Assembly (NCBI GenBank): GCA_963922205.1
Contig: CAWUHX010000028.1
Location: 558,001 to 622,000, forward strand
Source of the DNA: Romanomermis culicivorax
Taxonomy: Eukaryota > Nematoda > Enoplea > Mermithida > Mermithidae
Direction of reading: 5' to 3'
Length of the DNA stretch: 64,000 nucleotides
In this document: positions 23,765-35,007 of the stretch, one piece after another
Position numbering within the stretch: the first letter of the stretch is position 1
Layout: every line of letters starts with the position of its first letter
Program-made: the position numbers and the translations under genes
The notes under the pieces: model-generated
Database searches by the model: none
Told to the model about the DNA's origin: nothing
Seen by the model: the letters and a program-made list of their open reading frames with translations, nothing else

Positions 23765-25917
23765 CATAATTGTGCCATGGAGAAAGAGGAGAATGTGCCA
23801 GAAATGGAATGCAGTGCCGAGTATGGTAGAAAGGCGACTGCAGAGGAACTGGATATGTTAGCAAGATATCCTAGAACACAGCCATTTCACATCAAAGTAA
23901 CTGTGTGTTCTACTACTGCAAAGGCACTGATTGACACGGGAGCTCAGTGTTCGGTGATGTTGGGTGATTTCTTGAAAAAATCACTTGGACTGGAGTATAC
24001 GACGTACCCTAAGATCCTAAAAGTCACTGTTGCCAATGGTAAAGTAGTAGGTGCACATGGTTACGTTCAATTTCAAATGCTATGTGATTATGGCCATTTT
24101 CCAGTTAAAGCTATCATAATACCAGGGTCCGCAGAAGATTTGATATTGGGAACAGACTTCCTGGCGCATCCGGAAGTCAATACGGTAATAGATTTTGGAA
24201 AAGGTTCAATGACTATGATGGGTGTGAAGAAAAGTATTGATTTGTTAACATCAGATAAGAAAGCAATTCCAATAGTTGGGATGCATAATCCGATGATAGC
24301 AGAATCAATACAAGAAAATTCTATTGAAGAAGATCAATGTTCGACAATTGAGCAACTGGAAGATCTAGTTCCAGTAGTGGCTTGTAATAGAATTTACATT
24401 CCACATGGAACAGATCAGCTAGTGAAAGCTAAATTGTGGAATAAATCCTCGGCAATTAGAATAAATGGAATCATTGTAGAAGGAGATGATTCAGAAACGA
24501 GATTCAGAATAGATGAAACTATAGTCGACAGTTCAAAAGATGACTTTGTATTGATGATCTCCAATAATACGGGTTCCGGTTGCCTGATAGGACCTAATCA
24601 AGTTCTTGGCTACTGTAACTCCATATTTCGGGGAGAATCAAGTGTATCAATTTTGCAAGCAGGAAATAGTGGAGAAAGTAGCCTAGAGGGCATTTTCGAT
24701 GCCAAAGAATCAAAATTCGATGGAGTTGTGTTTCTGGAAGCATTGTACAAAATGACCTCTAAAGCTACAGTGTCGGAGGAACAGAAAGAGATGGCGATAC
24801 GGCAACTCATGAAATACCGGGATGTATTTAGCCTACCTCATGATCCTCTGACAACTACTCCCCATCTTACTTGTAAAATTAATACAGGTGATGCTAGCCC
24901 TGTGGCAAAACATTACTACAGAGCCGCCATTGAATGCCGACCATATATCAGACAACATGTGCAAGAAATGCTAGACAAAGGAGTCATGAAGCCATCAAGA
25001 TCGCCCATAGCGGCGCCATTATTCCTAGTAGGGAAGAAAGATGGGTCGCTCAGGCCGGTTGTTGATTTCAGAGGCTTGAACGAGGTTACGAAGGATGATC
25101 GATATCCAATACCAAGAATGGATGATTATCTAGACTGCCTCGGGAGAGCAAAATTTTATACGACTCTTGACCTTAAGTCCGGTTATTGGCAAGTGCCAAT
25201 GGAAGAAGGCAGTAAAGAAAAGACTGCTTTCCTGTGTCAAGAAGGGTTGTTTCAGATCAAAGTAATGCCCTTTGGACTGAAAAATGCACCAGCCGAGTTC
25301 CAGCGGATGATGGAAAGAATCCTTCATCCTCATGTTTGGAAGATATGTCTAGTCTACATAGACGATATCATAGTGTTCTCGAATAGGTTCGAGGAACACA
25401 TAGAAAATTTGAAATTGGTCCTGGATGCTCTGAGACGAGCCCAGCTTACACTTAAACCAGAAAAATGTGAATTCCTACCAAAGAAGGTACACTTTCTTGG
25501 TCATATTTTGGATTCTAACGGAATTTGCCCGATCCGAAAAAAGTGCAAGCTATTAAGGAATTTGGATTCCCGGACTCGGTCAAGCATATGCAAAGGTTTC
25601 TCGAAATGCTCCAGTGGTGTAAAAAATTTATACCACATCTGGCAAAGCACGCAGAACCTTTGTATAAGCTGACGGCCAAGAAAAGGAATAAATGGCTCGT
25701 CACAGAGGATCATTACAAAGCATTTAATGCTTTGAAAGAAGCACTGGTATTGGTTCCATTTCTTAGGTACCCAGTAATGGATGGCTCAGCCCAGTTCATT
25801 CTACAAACTGATGCCAGTGGAACAGCACTAGGGGCTGTTCTGTATCAAGAATCTGGAGACGACAAGTGGGTCATAGCATACAATAGCCGACAAAAGGAGA
25901 ATTTAGACTATCTGTAA
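23765..25917 (+). pseudogene. pol: pol of element A: protease, reverse transcriptase, truncated RNase H
   Basis: Same frame as gag. Retropepsin with catalytic DTGA at about 23933 and the flap-side motif LILGTDFLAHP. Reverse transcriptase with TLDLKSGYWQVP and the catalytic YIDD at 25355-25366. A one-base loss in a C run at about 25521-25530 shifts the frame; the continuation (DPKKVQAIKEF onward) is in another frame until the start of RNase H (LQTDASGTALGAVLY), which ends at 25917 after only the first catalytic Asp. Integrase is missing. Replication role only by homology; this copy is dead. Confidence 0.85.
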
Positions 25918-28002
25918 AAAGATAGCACCACAAATGTTGGATAATTTGACCCAAAATCAACAAGTATTGAAATTCTTCATCATGCTCAAAAATGAGTTTG
26001 GCCTCGATGCATCTGAATACGTGAAACTTCACACTTTGCGTCACTTGACTTGCGATTGTGCTCTGAACACCATACAAGATATCTGTTTGTAGGTTGAAGT
26101 GAAACAAATTGTGATGTGTATGAATGCGCTGAATTATGACCAAGATATGCTCCAGTGTGAGCTGAAGTCTTTCGCTCTATTTGAAACTCAAGATTCGTCA
26201 GCTTTCTTGAACTGAATCAGCACCTATGTGCATTTACTGTACTATGACAGAAGCATTCAGTATCGCTATAGAAAAGTTCTCACAACTTTTCTCTAGAAAA
26301 TGTCAGAAATTTACAGAGTCCCGATAGTTGAGAGTACTCTAGAAACAATCACTGATATAGGGACAGCTGTCGCAAAAGTCCAGAAAATTCAGTGACTGAA
26401 TAAACAGATGACTGCGAGACTGGAACAACCTATACTGGTTAACAAACTCAAAAATCCATCTGAATAGCAACCATCTCAGTCGCATTTCAGAGATGATTCC
26501 AAACCTCGCTTCAGAGATAACTCTCACTCCCCAAATAGAGATGATCCTAGACAATGAATTCAACTATAACAAAGACCAATGAGCTCAAGGAAAGTGTGAA
26601 ACAAATCCTAGAAAAATATGGAATCCGAGAAAATTCACAAAATGCTAACAAATTCGAAAATCAAAGGTCACAATTCAATCGACGAATTAGTCTGAATTTT
26701 GGTAATAGAGGAAACATTCCTATAAGGGATTTCTCTCAAAATCAAAATTTCCAACAAAAGCAGTCATGTCAATGATCTGCAAAATACTGCACCTATCATG
26801 GTCAGTGTAAACACGACAGCTCCAAATGCTATCAGTTGAAACCACATGCTGCATAGCCTGGACAACAGCAACCAAATCCATAATGGCAGAATAATCATAA
26901 TTGGCGTTCTCATTTTCAACAAAATAGGCATAACTACATGCTCAATCAGAACCAAAATTTTGACCGAAATAACCAATTTTACAATCGCAATAACTGAAAC
27001 TACTAGAGAGATGTAGCAAACATTTCTCTCTGCAATTCTGAATCCGGACAAGCAAAGATAATCGAGAAGAATTACTATTACCCCATGAACATCTCATAGT
27101 CTGTACATACTCAGCTAGCTTTTTGGCAATTGTTGCAGCAAGTTTTGCCCTCAGAAAACAAAATGGTGTCTAACTCATCTAAATCTTTTATTCTGATGAA
27201 ACTGACGACAAGCACAGTAAATATGCTTGAACCCACTGCAATGTCGAAAGCTACAAATTTTTTCATTGCTCCTGGAATCACCGATTTCATGATTAAAAAA
27301 CCTACTAAACCGTGGATGGCGAGATCTAGCATATGTCGAATCAAAGAATGTTCGCAAAAAGACATCAAACTTCTGAGCTTATATGCTCCTACGCGAGCTT
27401 TTCACATCGATGCTGAGATTGGAAAAACCAAAATGAAAGCATGATTGATACCAGACCTCAAGTTCAGTCATTTCCTCATGCCTAGCTCAATTCCCTTTGG
27501 GGATTGACTATGATATGTTAGAAACATCTGCACAGATAAAAGTAGTCGACAGTGCTATCATCAATACCTGAGGTCCGATAATCTTCAAAATCTACTCATC
27601 TTTCGGAATGCATCTAGTATGATGTCCCTTCCCACTTCTAGAGAGCTATGCCTCCTAGGAACTGATTTCCTAGTGCATCCAAGTATTCGAGCCCTAATAA
27701 ACTTTCGTGAAAATTTCATCAGAATCAAAGATGTTCAACAAGAACTGAATGTAATTTTGAAACCAATTGAAAAAGCGCCCTACACTGAAGTATTTTCTAA
27801 TACTTCCACCGGACAAAATCAAATGCAAATCATAAAAATAGACAGATCGTTACCGATTTTGAACATCTCGTCATGTTACATAGAATAGAACTGCCAGACT
27901 TGGGTTTGGTTAACAGGAAAATCTTCCATTTCACAAACCAAAGTTTCAAAAGGGTCATAGTTACACCTGTGAACATCAGAAAAGAAAACTGTGAATATCC
28001 GA
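25918..28002 (+). pseudogene. Decayed gag/nucleocapsid/protease remnant A' of the same lineage
   Basis: Directly after the RNase H break of A, a second gag begins: QQVLKFFIMLKNEF (about 25960) aligns with the capsid segment of A and B. Further on come an NRG/NQN-rich nucleocapsid region with a CTYHGQCKHDSSKC knuckle (about 26790), and a protease fragment with LLGTDFLVHPSIRALINF (about 27650). Stops of all three types and frame changes show it is much older than A. It is cut at 28003 by another element; possible continuation at 29966-30200 is too weak to call. Confidence 0.65.
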
Positions 28003-29965
28003 CAGGGTGTCCACCAACCGGGAAAACCGGGAATTAACCGGGAAATTTTTTTCGAACCGGGAAAACCCGGAAAACCGGGAAATAACCGGGAATTTTGTGG
28101 CAAATGAAATATTTTTCGTGCAAAAGTACACAAAAATGAGAAAAAAATTTCGCCGCACCGAAAAGATGCGTTTTGGTGGACTTAAAAGGGTCAAAATCTC
28201 AAAATTTTCCGGCACTTCGTGCCGGTCACGGGTACAATCTTGACTATTTTCTATCAGGCGCGACCATTAGCATATCTACTTCGACTTACTGATTAATGCT
28301 CAACAGTTTCTATCAATCAAGTTAGCTCGTTTCATTTTCTAATCGTTAACAGTCAATTATGTCGCCCAATATTGAGATTTTTCATCAATTTTCTCAATTT
28401 TTTCTCTCGATGTTTGGAATTTTTTAAACGTCTGCAACCTGAACTTTTGTGTTTATTGAAGATGGAAATTGAAGACCACTGTTTTTTTTCCACGTTTGCA
28501 CTATAATGTGGAAAAAAAATCTGGAATGTGGAAAAAATTTTTGAGGTCTTTCCACAAATGTGGAAGAAAAATTTGGGGTTTTCATATTGAAAAGATGCAT
28601 TTTGGTACATTTTAGGAGGTCCAAAACTCAAAATTTTCCGGCGCTTCGCGCCGGTTATAACGTTAATAATCATCATTATTCATTAAGTAGCTCAGGCGCG
28701 GCTCTTATCATGTCTACCTTCATTTATCACTTAATCTATAATAGTTTTCATCATCTTAAACGTAGTATCTCATCTCATGTTTTAATTGGTAATCTTCAAC
28801 GTTTTATCATAATATTTAATGAAGATTCACATTTTTTCCTTTTGAGAAAGATACGTCAAGTCTCTACGCTTTATGATGCGATTATTTCTTTGCTAACGTA
28901 AAATCAATTCAAAAGCTTCATGGAAATATCTTTCGGAAATTTATAATCTTCTTACTCATATATTTTCGACCAAGTTCATGAGAGTTTACAAATAAATTAC
29001 AGATTTTAAAATTTCTCAAGTAAAATTTTAGAAGTTACGACTCTTGAACATAGAATTCTTGAAATAAATTTTCGGAAAATTGATTTTCCAGCATCCCAGA
29101 ATGCCAATATACCCAAAAAATTTTCCGGCGCTTCGCGCCAGAAAGATTACCATCTTTTTTGGGCTTTCACTTGTCATCATAGGGGACTTGACCATTGATT
29201 TCTCGTATAATTCAAGTCAATTAGGATAGTTTGCTAGAAAATTTGTTCAACAATGCTTGTAGATTAGGCTTTTAAGTCGAACATTTCAATTTTTCCTTCA
29301 ATTTTAATGAATTGACTTCTCTAAAAACACCGGAAGACTTGAAAAAGTTCAAAAACAGTGCGATAAAGCGCCTGTGAGCATTTTTAAGCCAAAAAACGAG
29401 GATTTTAAGACGAAAAAAAATTTTTTTCCACGTGTGGAAAAAAAATTTGACCCCTTTCCACATTTGTGGAAAAAAGTTCGTGGAAAAAAAACAGTGTTGA
29501 AGACATCATTCTAGATGCGATTTTAGAACTTCTGTTTATGATTATCTGTTGGAGAGATTTATTTTCCAGCGTTTTAGAATATAAAAACTGAGAAATTTTC
29601 CCGGCGCTTCGCGCCTTAATGGGAAACAAATTATACTTCATGAGTCGGATTTTAATTTATTTCCCAACGTTGTGAAGGTTCAATTTCCAGCGTTGTAGAA
29701 AGTGAAAATCCAAAAATTTTTCCGTTGCTCCGCGCCGGACCAAGAACTAATTAAAATTAGATGATTCTAATGAGAGCCATAGAAATGTTAATAGCGATTG
29801 ATGATTCTAATTGGATGATTCTAATGAGAGCCATAGAAATGTCTCAATATTAGTTTGTTAGATGAAACTTATACCTATTTGAAAAACCGGGAAAATTCTA
29901 AAACATAACCGGGAAAACGGCGAGAAAACCGGGAATTTCATTTTGAAAAACCGGTGGCCACCCTG
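28003..29965 (+). mobile_element. Non-autonomous hAT-like element with AACCGGGAAAA subterminal repeats
   Basis: Left end CAGGGTGTCCACCAACCGGG, right end the inverse of CAGGGTGGCCACCGGTTTTT. Many AACCGGGAA words sit inside both ends. No coding capacity. It is itself split by a younger element at 28477-29496. A clean 8-bp target duplication was not found: the flanks read ATATCCGA and ATCGGATC, which are closer to inverted than direct copies. Confidence 0.65.
28477..29496 (+). mobile_element. Non-autonomous hAT-type element nested in the 28003 element
   Basis: 1,020 bp bounded by inverted CACTGTTTTTTTTCCACG ends and a perfect 8-bp direct duplication TTGAAGAC (28469-28476 and 29497-29504), the target-site length of hAT elements. 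Interior has repeated CCGGCGCTTCGCGCC hairpins and TTCCACA words. No transposase. The interior from about 28610 to 29250 is shared with 44800-45500. Confidence 0.8.
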
Positions 29966-30681
29966 ATCGGATCAAACAGAGACCAATGGTAGGACAGAGG
30001 CAAATCTGTCCAGACATCACTGAACGCGGTAAAACAAATCCTGAAATTGCAAAAAACATTATCACAATTGACACCAAACAATCTCAAAAAGTCTAGCTTT
30101 CGCGAATAAGACCCTACATGCCTCGAACAGCATTTGACATTTTTAAGTGGTCCTCAGCAACTGACTAGTCACATGCTACTGCATTGAGACAAAATTTTGT
30201 ATCATTCGTAAAATATTTATTTTCTACTTCGAAATTGATTCGTTTTTATATATTCCATTTTCCTTTTCATCTTCCCCATTTAGATTTTTTTGAACTAACC
30301 TATAACAGTCTTTCACGGACTAAAGGTAGCATATGGCCGATTTGTGAGCTGCAATAAAAACTCCATTTTGAAGCATGCTTTTGCATAAGCTACCGGGTGG
30401 CAAAGAAACCATGACATTGTAAACATTCTCAACTGTATCACTGAGATTTCATTATTGATCCGCTCAATCTGCAAACTTTCCGATCTGACGCCTCTGTGGC
30501 TAAAGATTCCATTCTGAGACACTGACGCCTCCGCAGCTAAAGACTCCGGTCATCATAAGTAAAGACTGGGGTCATTGAAATAAAAACTCTGGTCATCAAA
30601 ATAGAGACTCCAGTCCTTCCGCTTGAAATTCAGCCTTGGTGAAATGTTCCATTGAAAAAATTTTGTTCCATATATGGAAAA
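29966..30681. other. Degenerate sequence between elements
   Basis: Possibly the far side of the A' remnant at first. From 30480 to 30620 there is an irregular array of AAAGACTCCGGTCATCA-like units. No gene recognised. Confidence 0.4.
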
Positions 30682-30689
30682 GTGCCACC

Positions 30690-33600
30690 CAGTGTTTTTT
30701 TTTAGCCAAATGGCCTATTTTGGCTAAAAAAATTTTGGTTTGGCTAAAAAATTTTTAGAGGTTTTAGACAAATGGCTAAAAAAAATTTGAGTACTCTTTG
30801 TTGGCGAAAATTGTATCAATGACAAGAAAATATTTATCCAAATTTATTCGTAAGCTGTTCATTAATCCAGCAATGCACACATTTCGTCCAAATCTTTTTC
30901 ATCGTCATCTTCATCCTCTTCACAATCATGGGCATCTAAAATTTGCCCAAAGTTATTATTAGTTGAACAATTTCACAAGATAAGCGAGTAACATACCGTC
31001 GCCACAATGCTTGGCCTTTTTGGCTGCCTTCCCGACGCTATAAATCGTTCGTTTCAAGTAACATTCCAACGATTTGCTGTAGTCAAATTTATCGTAACTT
31101 GCCGCCGACAAACGTAGATGTAGCAGCTTATCTAGCATCTGAGCGTGCAATCGATTTCTGCTTTTAGTTTTCAGGCGATTAACGGTGGAAAATCCTCTTT
31201 CGACTGTGGCATTTTGTGCGTTAAAACACAACACTTGAATATAATAGTAACAGGTAATGTGTCATGACTGTGTAATTATATACATAATCTAAATGCTCAC
31301 AAATGGCGGCAAAGAGTCTCAAGTTAGGAAAAGCTTCGGCCGATTGAACACATAATCGCAACGGAGCTCTCCAATCAAAATCGCCGGCACCAACGTTCGA
31401 TCTCAAGTACGAGTACTGGAAAGTGAAGTAAATATTTCAAAACTAAATATACGTACTAATTAATTAGCAAATTAGTAGTCAAGGTTTTCAGAAAAATAGA
31501 GGAAATCAAGAAAGAATTTCTATACATACTTTGTAACTCTTCCACTCTGCTTGAATTTCGCTCAGGTCCAATTTGTTGGTTTCGCTGTAAAAATCTACTA
31601 ATGAAGTTATTTCGTCCTCTCCATATGAAGCAAAGTCGGCTTTTCCTAGTTTTTTTGAATTTTCGCCCAATTTAAATATCGAAAATTTGGAAATGATGTC
31701 ATCATTGCACCACATGCGTTTTTTGGTATTTTTTAAAACACTTTTGGCGAAATCTGAAAATTAAAGGTAAGATGAATTGATTGATTTCTCGACTTTTCAG
31801 CAACTAAGTTAAATAAAGCTGAATTTATACCTCTCATAGTCTTTTCGCACGACGACAAAACAGTATCGACCAATCCCCCACCAGATAATAGAATTGAACC
31901 GTCTTCAACTTTAGATTTCAACGAATTAAAACTTCGGTTGCACAGTTGTACGTTATCATCCAAAAAAGTTTCTTCCAGTTCCACCATCATGGATTGAATG
32001 TGCAACTGAATGAATGGAACCGTACCGTGTATAATATGAAAGGATTAATGTATCATGCGCATGCATGTACCTACAAATTCTTACATACCAAGGCGTCAAA
32101 AGGGTGTAGATTTCTCTTTTGAAGTTTCAAAGACAGAATCTCAATCGGCCTTAATAAATCGTCTAAGTGATGCAAAATCACTTGATTGTGAACATTTGAC
32201 AGGCGGGTGAATAGTGCCTATAATTGAGAAAATAATTTTAAAAATGCATGTTTATTACGTACATAATTTTTCTATGTTCACTTTTGCCATTTCATCATCA
32301 TTCGACTTTTCTTCCAGAAATGTCAAAATCACGGGCATTGATTTCACGAAATCACTCACCACTTTAATTCTCGACAACCAACTGAAATATTTTATTTTCA
32401 TTTTTATACTGCCAAAATTTACTAAGTATTGGTTTACCGAATTTCGTATATCCGCCTCGGTACATATGCCACTTCGTCCAAAATGGATGCAACTTTTTTC
32501 AATCCTACCATGTTATTGTGCGTCGCCAAAAAAGTAATTACGTCGCGAAGCACACTTTCCAACTTAACAAGACGTGGGTTTTCCTGAAAAACACATAATT
32601 AATGTTATAGATTATAATAGGCATTCGAATGACATAATTATAATCTACTTTATATGAATCTTTCATCGCCAGACTTTCACGATGACAAACGCAGTGATAG
32701 TCGATGAGGCGAACATAATTGTAATTTTCGCGCAGTTTTTGAACAACTCCATTATATTTGCCTGTCATAACAGCTGCTCCGTCAGAGGTGAACATGAAAA
32801 TTTTTTTTTTATCAATGCCAACCATTGTAACCCATTGGTCGATCGCTTCGGCGATTGAGGACGCATCACACTTTTCTATTCCAATCACTGTTCCAAATTT
32901 TTCTCCATCCATCAGACACTCAACATTGCACACATTCAGGTAAATCAATAGTAACTTAGAACTACTGACATCGGTTGACTCATCAACGTGAATACAAACA
33001 GCCGACGATCGTTTAAAAATTTCAAATTGTTCGTTTTTTACGGACTAGTTCAAAGCCGAAATGATTTTGTAGGTCGAATACAAAGATCGATGCTTGCCCG
33101 ATAGCTTTAAACTTTTTTCTCCTCCTTCTCCAGACATATTTCCATCCGTTTTGCAGCTACTCAAGGCGCGGTCAATGTGAATATCACACAACGAATGAAT
33201 AAAGTCCACTTTATTTATACTCATTTCTTTCTGTAGAGATGCCAACACATTTATCATAAGACCAACGGTTTGTTCTGAAGCCTTTTTGTTTGCCGTTATC
33301 ACAGCTTTTTGGAACCCGCTTTGCAATGGCGCAATCAACAAATTTTGTTTATGTTTGACGCTGCTGGCATGCTTTTGGAAAATATCTTTTTTCCAATCAA
33401 TCAAGCACTTTTCTGTCGCCCAATCATTCTTTGAATCGGACTTGTTGCGTTCACATACCGAACACTTCACCGTAGTATCACTAAGTTTTACTAACCAATT
33501 GAATTCTGAAGTCCAATGACTTTTGTACGATCTTTTGGCGCGATCATCTTTTGAAGCGTCAACATCGTCATTGATCATTATATCATCAGGATCGGAATCA

Positions 33601-33915
33601 CGTTGTTCATTTTGAGACAATTCTGGCAAATCAGCTGAATGGACTGGTTTGAAAAAATTTTTAATTGACTTAGACATGCTAAAAAATGAAAAGAATGAAT
33701 ATACAGATAGGGTATTAATCAAAGTGAACAAAAATAATCGTTTTGTTCCTGAAGTGACAACATAACTCTTGAAAACACCTTACATAACATGTTTAATATT
33801 TAAAAAACAATCAGTGTATCACGTTTGAGCGAAATAAAAATTTTAGCCTTTGGCTAAAAAATTTTTAGTCATTTTAGCCATTTGGCTAAAGACGTCGTGC
33901 TAAAAAAAAACAGTG
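30690..33915 (-). mobile_element. hAT transposon with near-complete transposase gene
   Basis: 3,226 bp. Termini CAGTGTTTTTTTTTAGC (left) and, inverted, CACTGTTTTTTTTTAGC (right) with one mismatch. Perfect 8-bp target duplication GTGCCACC at 30682-30689 and 33916-33923. Subterminal GCCAAATGGC / TTTGGCTAAA words recur at both ends and may be transposase-binding sites. It encodes a multi-exon hAT transposase on the minus strand. Confidence 0.92.
30862..33677 (-). CDS. hAT superfamily transposase (multi-exon, one in-frame TAG)
   Basis: Start ATG at 33677-33675. Exons by eye: 33677-32649, 32583-32438, 32381-32263, 32217-32089, 32005-31831, 31753-31530, 31415-31284, about 31234-30997 and 30935-30862 (TAA). 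N-terminal zinc-finger module with CSVC and a KHASSVKH histidine pair (about 33465-33330). Catalytic-core motifs VDESTDVSSSK (about 32980), FTSDGAAVMTG (about 32770) and CVCHRES (about 32670); RWLSRIKVV spans the 32438/32381 junction. C-terminal dimerisation region VERGFSTVNRLKTKSRNRL (about 31200). It should cut and re-insert the transposon. A TAG at 33047-33045 interrupts the first exon, and two intron junctions (32263/32217 and 31284/31234) do not keep phase, so this copy is probably defective unless these are sequence errors. Confidence 0.82.
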
Positions 33916-33923
33916 GTGCCACC
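33916..33923 (+). repeat. 8-bp target duplication shared by two adjacent hAT elements
   Basis: GTGCCACC is the right target duplication of the 3.2 kb element and at the same time the left flank of the next element, whose right flank is GTGCCACG at 35000-35007. So the same 8-mer occurs three times. Confidence 0.75.
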
Positions 33924-34999
33924 CAGGCTTTTTTTTGGTTTGAAAACCAGGAGCCAAATGGCTCCTAGACCTAAATTTTTAGGAGCCAAATTAAAATTTT
34001 GGGAGCCAAAAATTTTTAATTGAAGAATATTGAAAAACGTGCTTGTAACACACTGTAGAACATACTATATAATTAAATTATGTAGATATTCAATCAGTTG
34101 ATACGAGTTTTAACAAATCACTGTTCAAAATTTGATTTCCACCCAGCATTTTCAGTTACAGGTATGTTTCCACACGTACAAACATCGGTTGAGAAATCTT
34201 TGTGCAGAGAAAATTTTTTATGCAAAAAACGCCATATTTCGTTTAATTTTGCACAAATCTTCATGCAAGACTGCACTTGAGTTCATTTCCTTCCGACTCA
34301 AAAGTATAGGGCTTTGAAATTGCAGCTTCTGTTCTCATTGTCCTGTTGTTTCCTATATCTTTCGGGCGCTATGCAACGATTTTTTTCAAATTTTGACACT
34401 CTAAATGTTGGAAAATCAATTTAAGGATAACTTATTCGATAAACATACAAAGTTCGAAAACATGTATTATATCATTTTACAAACTAAAAAATATGTTCAT
34501 ACTTTCATAAGTTTGACGAGCTTAAATTAAACTTAAATTAATGAAAATCACCTCCATTATAATCATGAATTCAAACTCAGCTCCATATTTAAAATAGTAA
34601 CAAAAATATAAAAATTGAGATTTTGATCACAAGAATTCTTTTGCACCAAGTGCACCAAAATTCATCTTTTCCATGTCGAACCCCCATGTTTTTTCCCTTC
34701 GTTGAGAATTTTTTTCCCAGAAAGTTTGATTTGTAGAGAAACAGTGAATAGACTAATTAGAAAAATTATATAATAAGATCCGGCGTGTAGCGCTGGAAAA
34801 TTTTCGATGTTTTATGATTTTAGAGCCTGTAAAACACTTACTTCAAATCTAAAATTGAATGAAAACAGCTACAATTCACTATAATATAAATGAATATGTC
34901 AAAATTTTAGGAGCCAAAATGGCCCCTAGACCTAAAATTTTACGAGCCATTTCCAAACTTTTAGGGGCCCAGGCCCCTAAAATGACTAAAAAAAGCCTT
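33924..34999 (+). mobile_element. Non-autonomous hAT-type element
   Basis: About 1.08 kb. Left end CAGGCTTTTTTTTGG, right end the inverse of AAGGCTTTTTTTAG. Flanks GTGCCACC / GTGCCACG (7 of 8). Repeated GGAGCCAAATGGCTCC, TAGACCTAAA and GGGCCCAGGCCCC words near both ends. No coding capacity. Confidence 0.7.
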
Positions 35000-35007
35000 G
35001 TGCCACG

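Larger units (their letters stand above)
21240..25917 (+). mobile_element. Broken Ty3/Gypsy-like LTR retrotransposon A
   Basis: Carries a primer-binding-like site, gag, protease, reverse transcriptase and the start of RNase H, then stops inside RNase H and runs into an older gag remnant of the same lineage. There is no integrase, no 3' LTR and no exonuclease-type third coding region. Gag, protease and RT are clearly related to those of element B in this window. Orientation +. Confidence 0.85.

Noticed and set aside
28003-29970. CRISPR-like array because of regularly spaced CCGGCGCTTCGCGCC
   Set aside because: Spacing is irregular, copies diverge and the context is an animal transposon.
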